Assembly: GCF_012726295.1 (NCBI RefSeq)
Contig: NZ_JABAOB010000012.1
Span: 62,001-126,000, forward strand
Length of the DNA stretch: 64,000 nt
From: Chitinophaga sp. Ak27
GTDB lineage: Bacteria; Bacteroidota; Bacteroidia; Chitinophagales; Chitinophagaceae
Reading direction: 5' to 3'
The number at the start of each line of letters is the position of its first letter. Within the stretch, counting starts at the first letter, position 1. The notes below the pieces were generated by a model that saw only the letters and a program-made list of their open reading frames with translations, made no database searches and was not told where the DNA came from. The position numbers and the translations under genes were made by a program. Below are positions 7,076-14,122 of the stretch, in pieces.

Positions 7076-8170
7076 ATGGATTTTAAAGATGAAATCAAAC
7101 TCTTCGGCGACAAAGTCGAAAAGCTTAAAAACCAGATTCAAACAGAAGAAGCTACCAAGAATGCTTTTATCATGCCTTTCATTAAAGTGCTGGGCTACGA
7201 TGTGTTTGACCCGTTTGAAGTAATGCCCGAATTCATTGCGGATATCGGTATCAAGAAAGGCGAAAAAGTAGACTATGCCATCCTGAAAGAGGGCAAGCCT
7301 TCCATACTCATAGAATGTAAACACTGGGGAGAAAGCCTGGACCCGCACAACTCCCAGCTTTTCCGGTACTTCCATACTACCAGCGCCAAGTTCGGCCTAT
7401 TGTCGAATGGCATTATTTACCGGTTCTATACAGATCTTGCGGAGCAGAATAAAATGGATGATAAACCATTCTTTGAGTTTAACGTGACGGACATAAAAGA
7501 TAACCAGATTGAAGAACTCAAGAAATTCCACAAGTCATATTTCAACCTGGAAAGCATTCAAACCACGGCGAGCGAGCTAAAATATATGAATGAGCTCAAA
7601 ACGCTGATCAATGCTGAGTTCCAAAACCCCTCTGAGGGACTGGTTAAACTCTTTGCCAAACAGATATACAGGGGAATGCTAACGTCAAAAGTGGTGGAGC
7701 AGCTGGGTGCGCTTACGAAGAAGTCGATACAACAATACATCAATGACCTGATAACGGAAAGGCTCAAATCAGCGCTGAAAAAAGAAAATGACGCCGAGCC
7801 ACCTGAGGTAGAAAAAGAAGCAACAACAGCAGTTGCCGTCATTGAAGAGAAAGGCGCAGTGATTGAAACCACCGAGGAGGAGAAAGAAGGCTACATGATT
7901 GTGAAAACAATCCTTCGCCAAAGGGTGAAGCCAGCCAGGATAGCCTATCGCGATGCACTGTCCTATTTCGCGATACTCCTGGACGACAATAACCGGAAAA
8001 CAATATGCCGGTTGTATTTTAACAGTTCCCGAAAATATATCGGCACTTTTGACGAGCAAAAGAAAGAAACAAAGACAGAACTTATGACAATTGATGACCT
8101 CTTTAAGTTCGAAGAGGTACTTCATAAGACAGTTGAATGGTATGACGCAGAAAAAGCGCCGGCAAATTAA
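7076..8170 (+). CDS. PD-(D/E)XK protein, type I restriction HsdR-N-like
   Basis: The 364-residue protein starts MDFKDEIKLFGDKVEKLKNQIQ. Residues 25-140 match the type I restriction enzyme R-subunit N-terminal nuclease fold: EEATKNAFIMPFIKVLGYDVFDPFEV, then VDYAILKEGKPSILIECKHWG, then LFRYFHTTSAKFGLLSNGIIYRFY. The PD-(D/E)XK residues are present as Asp66, Glu80 and Lys82 (D-x13-E-C-K). There is no helicase part, so it is not a full HsdR. It resembles the stand-alone COG4748-type proteins. The middle (~160-225) is helical, a Glu-rich linker covers ~225-260, and the last ~100 residues (AYRDALSYFAILLDDNNRKTICRLYFNS) form a separate domain common at the end of such proteins. It is the last gene of the operon, followed by a terminator. 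DNA cleavage is plausible but unproven. Confidence 0.85.
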   Translation: MDFKDEIKLFGDKVEKLKNQIQTEEATKNAFIMPFIKVLGYDVFDPFEVMPEFIADIGIKKGEKVDYAILKEGKPSILIECKHWGESLDPHNSQLFRYFHTTSAKFGLLSNGIIYRFYTDLAEQNKMDDKPFFEFNVTDIKDNQIEELKKFHKSYFNLESIQTTASELKYMNELKTLINAEFQNPSEGLVKLFAKQIYRGMLTSKVVEQLGALTKKSIQQYINDLITERLKSALKKENDAEPPEVEKEATTAVAVIEEKGAVIETTEEEKEGYMIVKTILRQRVKPARIAYRDALSYFAILLDDNNRKTICRLYFNSSRKYIGTFDEQKKETKTELMTIDDLFKFEEVLHKTVEWYDAEKAPAN

Positions 8171-8196
8171 TAACATCCGCCACATATAAAACCTGA

Positions 8197-8235
8197 AAGG
8201 AGTTATTTCAACACGAAATAACTCCTTCAATTTTC
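8197..8235 (+). terminator. Terminator closing the six-gene operon
   Basis: AAGGAGTTATTTC (8197-8209) pairs with GAAATAACTCCTT (8215-8227): 13 bp with a 5-base loop, followed by a T-containing tail. It lies between convergent genes and may serve both. Confidence 0.8.
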
Positions 8236-8279
8236 AATAGCGTCCGGGATTGCGCCCTATATGCTAATTAAAAGACATT

Positions 8280-8882
8280 CTAATCAATGCTGATACTATC
8301 TATGGCTTTCTCCATAGCATACTCCATTATGCCTGGCACTTTTAATCCTTCGGCACGCACTACTGTCAAATCTTTCATGCCTAAAAAGCCCAGGAACGCA
8401 TGCAGGTAAGGTGCAACAAAGTCGTTAGCCTTACCGGGGCCATCTGAATAAACGCCTCCAGAAGACATGGCGACATACACCTTTTTCCCTGTTACCTTCC
8501 CTACTGGACCATTGTCACCATAGCCAAAAGTGATGCCTGCCCTTGTAATATGATCAATCCAGGCCTTTAATGAGGAATGAATCGTAAAGTTGTAAAGCGG
8601 AGCGCCGATCACAATAATGTCTGCTGCCAACAACTGCGCCACCATCTTGTCAGAAAAACGTATAGATCCTTTTTCTTCTTCCGTGAGCTGATCTCCGGGA
8701 ATAAAGAAGGTACGAAGGACAGCAGGGTTCAGATGAGGAATGTCGATATCGACCAGGTTTAATTCTTCCAATATGCTGCCCGGATACTTCTCCTGAATCT
8801 TTTCGATGATAGCACGACCCAGCTGGATGCTATGCGATCCTTTCTGTTGTATACTTGACATTAAATGAAGGATACGTTTCAT
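8280..8882 (-). CDS. azoR: FMN-dependent NADH-azoreductase
   Basis: The 200-residue protein has the flavodoxin-like fold of AzoR (old name AcpD). It starts MKRILHLMSSIQQKGSHSIQLG, where the SS..S segment is the FMN phosphate loop. APLYNFTIHSSLKAWIDHITRAG, starting near residue 94, is the family signature around the flavin, and GKKVYVAMSSGGVYS follows. Length is typical. These soluble enzymes reduce quinones, azo compounds and nitro compounds with NADH by a two-electron mechanism and protect against thiol-reactive electrophiles. The gene is divergent from an HxlR-type regulator, and the ~190-base gap holds palindromes and promoter boxes for both directions. In Bacillus subtilis the HxlR-family repressor YodB controls azoR1, and the arrangement here suggests the same logic. 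Confidence 0.92.
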   Translation of the reverse strand: MKRILHLMSSIQQKGSHSIQLGRAIIEKIQEKYPGSILEELNLVDIDIPHLNPAVLRTFFIPGDQLTEEEKGSIRFSDKMVAQLLAADIIVIGAPLYNFTIHSSLKAWIDHITRAGITFGYGDNGPVGKVTGKKVYVAMSSGGVYSDGPGKANDFVAPYLHAFLGFLGMKDLTVVRAEGLKVPGIMEYAMEKAIDSISID

Positions 8883-8982
8883 AAAATTTACCTGTTTTAT
8901 AATTTTGTCATTTTAAATTCCGGGGCCGTCCGATTTCATTTTTTGTTAAAGAGGAAAGGATACCATACCGAATTATCAACAA

Positions 8983-8990
8983 CAAAATTA
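8983..8990 (-). promoter_or_regulatory. -7 box for azoR
   Basis: CAAAATTA on the plus strand is TAATTTTG on the minus strand, a perfect TAnnTTTG. Transcription would start near 8977, leaving a ~95-base leader. A CAAA (TTTG on the minus strand) lies at 9006-9009, 15 bases away, slightly close for a -33 box. Confidence 0.45.
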
Positions 8991-9000
8991 TGGTTACCAG

Positions 9001-9050
9001 GTAGTCAAAAGGGACTACTTACATAAAGGAAAGCGGTTACATTTATGTAA
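9001..9050. promoter_or_regulatory. Two inverted repeats, candidate HxlR operators
   Basis: GTAGTC (9001-9006) and GACTAC (9013-9018) form a compact palindrome with a 6-base spacer. TTACATAAA (9019-9027) and TTTATGTAA (9042-9050) are perfect 9-base arms with a 14-base spacer. Both lie in the gap between the divergent azoR and HxlR genes, next to the -7 boxes of both, where a repressor could block both directions. AGTAGTC/GACTAC-like sites are a usual form for HxlR-family proteins, so the first is the better regulator site. Confidence 0.5.
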
Positions 9051-9056
9051 TACAAT

Positions 9057-9064
9057 TACATTTG
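9057..9064 (+). promoter_or_regulatory. -7 box for the HxlR gene, likely leaderless
   Basis: TACATTTG matches TAnnTTTG exactly and lies five bases before ATG 9070. This would put the transcription start at or next to the start codon. It also shows that the GTG at 9064 is not the start. Confidence 0.5.
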
Positions 9065-9069
9065 TGTTT

Positions 9070-9447
9070 ATGACAACGACTATAAATGAGCCCCTTCCAG
9101 ACAAGGAAGCATGTACAAGTTCGCTTAAAAACGCCCTTGATGCGCTGTCTGTTATTAACGGAAGATGGAAGCTGGCGTTGATCCTATGTTTAATGCAATC
9201 TCCAAAGCGCTTCAGTGAGATTCAGCATGAAATGAGGGATATATCTTCCAGGATATTGGCGAAAGAATTAAAGGACCTGGAATTGAATGACTTTATCAAA
9301 CGTCATGTATATCCAACCACGCCGGTAACCATTATCTATGAGGCAACCGGGTACAGCTGGTCTTTAAAAAGTCTGATAGGTGAACTAAGTGCCTGGGGAG
9401 GGCAACACCGGGAAAAGGTTAAACAAAGTATACGGCAACAATCCTGA
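9070..9447 (+). CDS. HxlR family redox-type transcriptional regulator
   Basis: From ATG 9070 the protein has 125 residues and is a typical HxlR (DUF24, MarR-like) winged helix: LSVINGRWKLALILCLMQSPKRFSEIQHEMRDISSRILAKELKDLE is the signature of the family, followed by the wing (FIKRHVYPTTPVTIIYEATGY) and a C-terminal dimerisation helix. Cys15, just before the first helix (KEACTSSL), corresponds to the conserved N-terminal cysteine that senses quinones, diamide or hypochlorite in YodB, HypR and relatives; a second Cys lies in the LILCLM helix. The gene is divergent from azoR, a classic target of this family. The likely job is repression of azoR and itself, relieved by electrophiles. The family call is firm; the redox role is inferred from the Cys and the neighbour. 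Confidence 0.9.
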   Translation: MTTTINEPLPDKEACTSSLKNALDALSVINGRWKLALILCLMQSPKRFSEIQHEMRDISSRILAKELKDLELNDFIKRHVYPTTPVTIIYEATGYSWSLKSLIGELSAWGGQHREKVKQSIRQQS

Positions 9448-9465
9448 GTAGGGGCATCTGCGGGT

Positions 9466-11283
9466 TTAACTGCCCAAAGCCTGCAAGAAAACATTCAGGT
9501 CTTCGTCTTTTCCCAGTCCAAGCTTTTGCTTGATCCTGTAGCGGCTCATCCGGACGCTTTTGGCTTCGATATTCATTAGCTGGGCTATCTGCCGAGTATC
9601 CATTTTAAGATAAAGATAGGCACATAGCTTCAGGTCAAGCGGGCTGAGATTTCTTTGCGCTTTTTCGTTAATCAGGTTAAAAAAATCGGGATGAACACGT
9701 TGGATCTGCAATTTTGCATTTTCGAAGTCGTTGTCAATGACCAGTTCTTCTTTTAATATCTTTTGCATATTTACCGGGTCGCCTTCAGATAATTTATCCT
9801 TTATGTTGAGCAACATGCGGTTTTTATGTTCCAGGTGTAATACATTGGCCATTACTTCCTTTTGAAGCTGTTGTTGCTGGGTTTCCATCAACCGCTGCTC
9901 TGCCACGAGCCTTGCCTGTTCTTCCTTCTGAAGCTTTATCTGTAACTCAGAATCCAGCTTTTCGAGTTGTAACTGCTTTTCCCGTTGCATGGCATAGCGC
10001 AGGCGGAAATGATAGGAACGGAACATAAACACCAGGCCAAGTAAGGAAGCCACTGCTATACAGGCATACAAATAATTTTGCAGCATCCGGCTTTTTTCCC
10101 GCTCTTTCAGTACCCTCATTTCATTATCCTTCCTCTCTGTTTCGTATTGTATCTCCAGCTTTTGGGCATTCTGTGCCTGCTTCTGACTAAAATTTTTATT
10201 GCTGTATTCTGTTACCTTTTCCTGGTATTCCAATGCTTTCTGGTAGTCGCCTTTGCGCTTATAAAGAGCCGATAATGCATTTACCACATTGATCATAGTA
10301 TAATAATAAGGCGGTTGTTCAGTTTTCATTACCTCGTAAGCGTCCAGCAAATAGCGCTCTTCCCCGGCATTGTTATTTTCCCTCCGGGCATATTCGCTTA
10401 ATATTCCTAAACTACTGGCCACAACTTCTTGGCTATTGCCTGCATCTTTCAACACGGTTCTGGCGGTTTTGGCGAAATGAACAGCCTGGGATTTGGCCCC
10501 TTCGTCTGTTTCCGGGAAATATTTCAGATAACAGCTGGCGATATTAATACATGCAATGGCATAGGTATAATCGGCCACCTGACCCGGGTATTGCCGGTAA
10601 AGCGCTTCCGATTGGCTTAAATAAAACAAGGTACTATCGAGTTCCTGCTTTTCCTTTTGGGTATTATAGTTATACTCATGTGCTACCGACAGCGCAGTAT
10701 AACAGTTGCTTAACATGTTATAATCCTTTGTTTGCAGGATATTTTCTGTTGCCTTCCGGGCGTAGAAGTTTACTTTATCTTCGTTATTCCAGGTTGAATT
10801 TACCGCGTACAGTTGATAGTATAATTTACCAGCGATGGTATGATCCATCTTCTGTTTCAGCTCTTTCAGGCCGGCCTGACAATTTTTCACCACATTTTCG
10901 GCATCGTCGAGGGTTTTATATAACAGTGCCCGGGCATAGTAAGCGTAGGCCATTGCCACCGGGTCATTCGCCCGTTGGGCCATTAACAGGGCAGAGTCGC
11001 TTGTTTCCTTCAGTGTGGTCAATTCTTTGGTGTTGCTCTTAATATTTACCAGCAGCGTGTAAGCTTTGGCTGCTCCTGTATAGTTTTTATTTTGTAAGGC
11101 GGTTTGGATGCTTAGCCTGACCGCAGACAAAGCAGCTTCATAGTTTTTATTGATCCTTTCGCTTTCAGCCTGTTGTAAAAAAATACCTGGCTGATCTTTT
11201 TGAGCAGCGGCCGTTTGTGCAAAACCATCCAATGACAGGCTAATATAAATGCATATTAATAGAGAATACAGCAAGAATTTCAT
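9466..11283 (-). CDS. TPR membrane protein with C-terminal HTH
   Basis: This 605-residue protein has the one-piece regulator layout common in Bacteroidota. A signal peptide (MKFLLYSLLICIYISLSLDGFAQ) leads to tetratricopeptide-like helices over ~30-360, then a membrane span near 402-420 (YACIAVASLLGLVFMF) and a long Gln/Glu/Lys-rich coiled coil over ~430-500. A C-terminal LuxR-like DNA-binding domain covers ~530-600 (LSPLDLKLCAYLYLKMDTRQIAQLMNIEAKSVRMSRYRIKQKLG). The periplasmic TPR part would sense a ligand or partner, and the HTH would act on DNA at the membrane. There is no kinase or receiver domain. Its 3' end faces the HxlR gene (convergent, 18-base gap). Targets are not visible; a small membrane-protein cluster is divergent on the other side. 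Confidence 0.88.
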   Translation of the reverse strand: MKFLLYSLLICIYISLSLDGFAQTAAAQKDQPGIFLQQAESERINKNYEAALSAVRLSIQTALQNKNYTGAAKAYTLLVNIKSNTKELTTLKETSDSALLMAQRANDPVAMAYAYYARALLYKTLDDAENVVKNCQAGLKELKQKMDHTIAGKLYYQLYAVNSTWNNEDKVNFYARKATENILQTKDYNMLSNCYTALSVAHEYNYNTQKEKQELDSTLFYLSQSEALYRQYPGQVADYTYAIACINIASCYLKYFPETDEGAKSQAVHFAKTARTVLKDAGNSQEVVASSLGILSEYARRENNNAGEERYLLDAYEVMKTEQPPYYYTMINVVNALSALYKRKGDYQKALEYQEKVTEYSNKNFSQKQAQNAQKLEIQYETERKDNEMRVLKEREKSRMLQNYLYACIAVASLLGLVFMFRSYHFRLRYAMQREKQLQLEKLDSELQIKLQKEEQARLVAEQRLMETQQQQLQKEVMANVLHLEHKNRMLLNIKDKLSEGDPVNMQKILKEELVIDNDFENAKLQIQRVHPDFFNLINEKAQRNLSPLDLKLCAYLYLKMDTRQIAQLMNIEAKSVRMSRYRIKQKLGLGKDEDLNVFLQALGS

Positions 11284-11445
11284 GCCGGCAAATTACTATA
11301 AATTGGTAAAAGTGCTCGCAAGAATAAAACAATATGAATATAAACATTCTATATAAATAATTGATAAACAACCATATTAAAACAATGTAGTCGTATTGTA
11401 GACGCTCGTTCGCTCAGAAGGTAGACGCTTTGTAGGATAACAAGG

Positions 11446-11477
11446 TTTGGAACGCCCGGTGTTCCAAACGGATATTT
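11446..11477 (+). promoter_or_regulatory. Promoter with a palindrome filling its spacer
   Basis: TTTG at 11446-11449 and GATATTTG at 11470-11477 (one mismatch to TAnnTTTG) are 20 bases apart. Between and across them lies a perfect 9-bp inverted repeat, GTTTGGAAC (11445-11453) and GTTCCAAAC (11461-11469). It occupies exactly the space a repressor would use. Transcription would start near 11483, ahead of ATG 11515. Just upstream, GTAGACGCT occurs twice (from 11398 and from 11421). Confidence 0.55.
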
Positions 11478-11514
11478 GTGCCAGGCAATATTGCCCGACA
11501 AATCGTTACATTTT

Positions 11515-11838
11515 ATGAACAACCGCACCTTATCTGTTATCTCCTACATTACACTGATTGGATGGCTGATTGCTTATTTTTCCGGAAAAGACCGGGCAGA
11601 CAATTTACTTAAATACCATCTGAAGCAATCTCTGGGTCTGGGCATTATCAGCATTGCAGTGAGTATTGTTTTGAACATTATAGCCTATGTCACGCCGGCA
11701 CTGTCATTCCTGGGCCTGATCGGATATGTTTTAACGGTATTTTGGATATTGGGAATGATTAATGCCGGCAATGGCGCCGAAAAACCGGTACCGGTATTTG
11801 GCAAAATGTTCGAGGACAAATTTGCTTTTATCAACTAG
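11515..11838 (+). CDS. DUF4870-like small membrane protein
   Basis: From ATG 11515 the protein has 107 residues: MNNRTLSVISYITLIGWLIAYF, then KDRADNLLKYHLKQSLGLGIISI, a second hydrophobic stretch ending SIVLNIIAYV and a third, FLGLIGYVLTVFWILGMINA. This is the layout of DUF4870/Tic20-like proteins: a short span, a polar loop carrying the H-L-K/R-Q-A/S motif, and two further spans. A GTG 39 bases upstream would add only a poor extension and lies in the promoter. Function is unknown for the family. The stop is TAG, and the same frame then stays open for another 63 codons to 12030 (see the next entry). Confidence 0.8.
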   Translation: MNNRTLSVISYITLIGWLIAYFSGKDRADNLLKYHLKQSLGLGIISIAVSIVLNIIAYVTPALSFLGLIGYVLTVFWILGMINAGNGAEKPVPVFGKMFEDKFAFIN

Positions 11839-11871
11839 CAGGGTATTGAGATCCCCCCGGAATTTAATACC

Positions 11872-12030
11872 ATGCTGGTTACTGCAAGCGTATACAAAAG
11901 TCATCTCTTCCTTAAAACAATTCCCATCTCCATTGCCCAATGCCCTTTGTGTAAAGCAAGGGGCAAAATTGAGCTGACTTTTTATCAATTGCAGCTGAAA
12001 GCAGACCGGGTAACGCAGGAGTATCTTTAA
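11872..12030 (+). CDS. Small ORF with CPLC motif, in frame after a TAG
   Basis: ATG 11872 opens 52 residues, MLVTASVYKSHLFLKTIP, then AQCPLCKARGKIELTFYQL and QLKADRVTQEYL. It is in the same frame as the DUF4870-like gene, and the 11 codons between that gene's TAG (11836-11838) and this ATG are also open. It could be a separate small protein with a CxxC metal motif, a readthrough tail, or a decayed domain. A frame this short can arise by chance, so support is weak. Confidence 0.3.
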   Translation: MLVTASVYKSHLFLKTIPISIAQCPLCKARGKIELTFYQLQLKADRVTQEYL

Positions 12031-12064
12031 TATGTGTATTGTTTTACGTAAATAAAATTCAAAA

Positions 12065-12538
12065 ATGAGCAATTACAAATATTTCACGCAGGAAGGGAAC
12101 AAATTTCATTTGAAAAGCAGTATGTCCACAGCAGTTGTTCGCACGGTAGTATGCCTGGCTATCGGAGTAGCAGTATATATTATTATTCCGCCGGAAAAGA
12201 AAATTGGCATATGGGCTGCATTACTATTCCTGCTTTTGGGCTTGATCAACTTATTGAAAACAACCAAAAAATTAACGATTGACCCCAACGCAAAAACCAT
12301 TGCCCATAAAAATAATGCCTTGAATAACGAAGTTGTTTATCACTTTAATGAGTTTGAAAATTTCTATGTACTTAACACTAAGTATCTCTTTATAACACTG
12401 GATAGTACAGCCTTTTTTATATTCACTCACAATGGAAACGAGAGGCGTGTACCCATTGTAGCAGGGTTATTCAACAAACAATCTGCCCAAGATGCGATCA
12501 ACGAAGTGTCAGCGATCATGGGAATTGAAGCAAATTAG
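12065..12538 (+). CDS. Hypothetical two-TM protein with PH-like tail
   Basis: The 157-residue protein starts MSNYKYFTQEGNKFHLKSSM. Two hydrophobic segments lie close together at about 24-42 (VVRTVVCLAIGVAVYIII) and 48-63 (GIWAALLFLLLGLINLL). A soluble C-terminal half follows, with alternating strands (KKLTIDPNAKTIAHKN, YHFNEFENFYVLNT, YLFITLDSTAFFIFTHN) and a final helix (NKQSAQDAINEVSAIMG). Two spans then a beta-rich domain and a terminal helix is the form of bacterial PH-like membrane proteins, but I cannot make a family call. The gene at 12780-13286 has the same layout and size, so the two may be diverged paralogues. No function can be assigned. Confidence 0.65.
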   Translation: MSNYKYFTQEGNKFHLKSSMSTAVVRTVVCLAIGVAVYIIIPPEKKIGIWAALLFLLLGLINLLKTTKKLTIDPNAKTIAHKNNALNNEVVYHFNEFENFYVLNTKYLFITLDSTAFFIFTHNGNERRVPIVAGLFNKQSAQDAINEVSAIMGIEAN

Positions 12539-12762
12539 GCGGACAGCAAGTTCCTTTATGGCTGAACAAAAATAGCAACAGGTACGTTTCTGGCTTTTCG
12601 ACAAATTACATCCCGGTAAAAACCACTCCCGCTGGCGCATCTGACTTGCCCGAATTGTCGGGCATAAGGGCTTACCTGAAACAATTTGTTACAAGAGGAA
12701 CAGGATGGCGTGGTTACTGGCAGTATAACACGGAATATCTTCAGTATAAAGAGGCCTGGTAA
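12529..12762 (+). pseudogene. Start-less open frame, probable gene remnant
   Basis: Between the two PH-like membrane genes, 77 sense codons stay open from 12529 to a TAA at 12760-12762 with no ATG in frame. The translation looks protein-like: GGQQVPLWLNKNSNRYVSG, then IPVKTTPAGASDLPELSGIRAY and RGTGWRGYWQYNTEYLQYKEAW. It has a balanced composition and an aromatic-rich end. It overlaps the previous gene's last codons in another frame. The best reading is a 5'-truncated gene; a chance frame cannot be excluded. Confidence 0.3.
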
Positions 12763-12779
12763 ATAAAGAGACGATAAAT

Positions 12780-13286
12780 ATGAATAAATATCAGTTGAAA
12801 ATAACATCCCGGGAGCTGAGCATTAAACCCTATTTTGGCTTTATGCCCAAGATAAAAGCGTTTGCCCTGCTGTCCGTTTTAATTTTTGCGACAGTTCCTT
12901 TTATGGGCAATTGGATGAATAACCACATCAGGTATACACTGTATGGTATCGGAGCCATTATGGTGTTTTATGCGATCTATGATTTTCTGTTTAATGTAAA
13001 TGTGAAGTTTCTATTTGACAAAAATGCGGGGGTCATTTACAGAATTAACGCACCTTTTCTAAGACAACGGTTAATGACGTTTGAGGAAATGACGATCATC
13101 AACGTTTCCGGGGATCCCGGTTGCATGGAATATGCAATCGGTCAAAAGAAAAAGCAGTTCATGAAAAATTATTCCATCAGCGATACCTTCACTAACAGTA
13201 AAAAAAGTAATGCCAGGGAGCAGGAATATGTGGAACAAGTGCTAAATCCTATTTTGGAATTTGTAAAAAGTGACCATTCTTCTTAG
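12780..13286 (+). CDS. Hypothetical two-TM protein, similar layout to its neighbour
   Basis: The 168-residue protein starts MNKYQLKITSRELSIKPYF. Two hydrophobic segments at about 27-43 (IKAFALLSVLIFATVPF) and 53-72 (YTLYGIGAIMVFYAIYDFLF) are followed by a soluble, strand-rich half (VKFLFDKNAGVIYRINAPF, then LMTFEEMTIINVSGDPG) and a terminal helix (EQEYVEQVLNPILEFVK). The order of parts matches the gene at 12065-12538, although the residues are little alike. It is likely an inner-membrane protein with a cytoplasmic beta domain. No function is visible. It is the last gene of this cluster; a weak 6-bp stem (CACGAA at 13314, TTCGTG at 13333) lies after the stop. Confidence 0.65.
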   Translation: MNKYQLKITSRELSIKPYFGFMPKIKAFALLSVLIFATVPFMGNWMNNHIRYTLYGIGAIMVFYAIYDFLFNVNVKFLFDKNAGVIYRINAPFLRQRLMTFEEMTIINVSGDPGCMEYAIGQKKKQFMKNYSISDTFTNSKKSNAREQEYVEQVLNPILEFVKSDHSS

Positions 13287-13372
13287 AAGACACAGTTCTT
13301 TGTAAATAAATGCCACGAATGCCGCGATTCATTTCGTGAAAATGTTATGATTTTTGGCATTTCGGGAAATAA

Positions 13373-13405
13373 AAAAGCCTGTAAATTAAATATCTACAGG
13401 CTTTT
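13373..13405 (-). terminator. Terminator of the minus-strand tRNA-Ser
   Basis: On the minus strand AAAAGCCTGTA and TACAGGCTTTT (13395-13405 and 13373-13383) form an 11-bp stem with an 11-base loop and a T-run. It lies about 25 bases after the tRNA 3' end. Confidence 0.75.
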
Positions 13406-13429
13406 AGCACCTTTTAAGAATGTTACTAG

Positions 13430-13514
13430 CGGAGAGTCAGGGATTCGAACCCCGGGACCTGTTACAGTCAACAGTTTTCAAGACTGCCGCAATCGACCGC
13501 TCTGCCAACTCTCC
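13430..13514 (-). tRNA. tRNA-Ser(UGA), copy 1
   Basis: The 85-base sequence folds as a class II tRNA. The acceptor stem is GGAGAGT/ACTCTCC with G as discriminator, the anticodon stem GCAGT/ACTGT encloses loop CTTGAAA (anticodon TGA), the variable arm is long as in tRNA-Ser, and the T arm is GGGGTTCGAATCCC. CCA is not encoded. It is base-for-base identical to the plus-strand copy at 62871-62955. Its -7 box is TACTTTCG, one base off consensus. Confidence 0.97.
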
Positions 13515-13683
13515 ATGCCGCGAAAGTATAAAACGTATCGATCCAAAAAAAATTTGTTTTACTAAAAAAAATCGTTAAAATAGCCCACCCTGGCAGGTAT
13601 ACAAGGGTAGTAGCCGCCAACGTATAGCCGTTATAGGTAGCTATCCCCTCCGCTTCCTATCCCCTTTTTACGTAAATTTAAGC

Positions 13684-14121
13684 ATGAACGTATTTTTTGA
13701 AGGACCTGTACTATGGTCACAGATTGATGCCAACATGCATCTGCGGCATTCGGCCTATGCTGATTTCGCGGCGCAAGCCCGGCTTAGCCTGCTGGAGCGG
13801 GTAGGACTGGATGCCCGTCAGTTCTTAAGCCTGGGAATAGGACCCATCCTTTTCCGGGAGGAATTACTGTATCACCGGGAAATAAACCCTAACGATACGG
13901 TGAAGGTGACCTGCGAAATGACCCGATGCAAATCTGACGCTTCCCGCTGGTCTATCAAACACGAAATTTTCAGGGGCGATGGTACCAAATCCGCTACGGT
14001 GCTGGTGGACGGCGCCTGGATGGATACCCGCAAACGTAAGCTGACAGGACTTACGCCAGATTTGCTCGAGAAATTTAACGACATTCCACGTAGTGAGGAC
14101 TTCGTGGAAGAAAAGGTTTGA
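13684..14121 (+). CDS. Acyl-CoA thioesterase-like hotdog protein
   Basis: The 145-residue protein has the 4HBT hotdog layout. MNVFFEGPVLWSQIDANMHLRHSAYADFAAQAR contains the D-x-N-x-H-x-x-x-x-x-Y pattern, where Asp and the helix start form the catalytic site of this family. It is followed by GIGPILFREELLYHREINPNDTVKVTCEM and the closing strands RWSIKHEIFRGDGTKSATVLVDGAWMD. Length and order fit YbgC/FadM-type thioesterases, which hydrolyse acyl-CoA in the cytoplasm; the chain-length preference cannot be read. It stands alone, with a convergent gene starting two bases after its stop. A promoter-like TAAATTTA lies a few bases before the ATG. Confidence 0.88.
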   Translation: MNVFFEGPVLWSQIDANMHLRHSAYADFAAQARLSLLERVGLDARQFLSLGIGPILFREELLYHREINPNDTVKVTCEMTRCKSDASRWSIKHEIFRGDGTKSATVLVDGAWMDTRKRKLTGLTPDLLEKFNDIPRSEDFVEEKV

Positions 14122-14122
14122 T

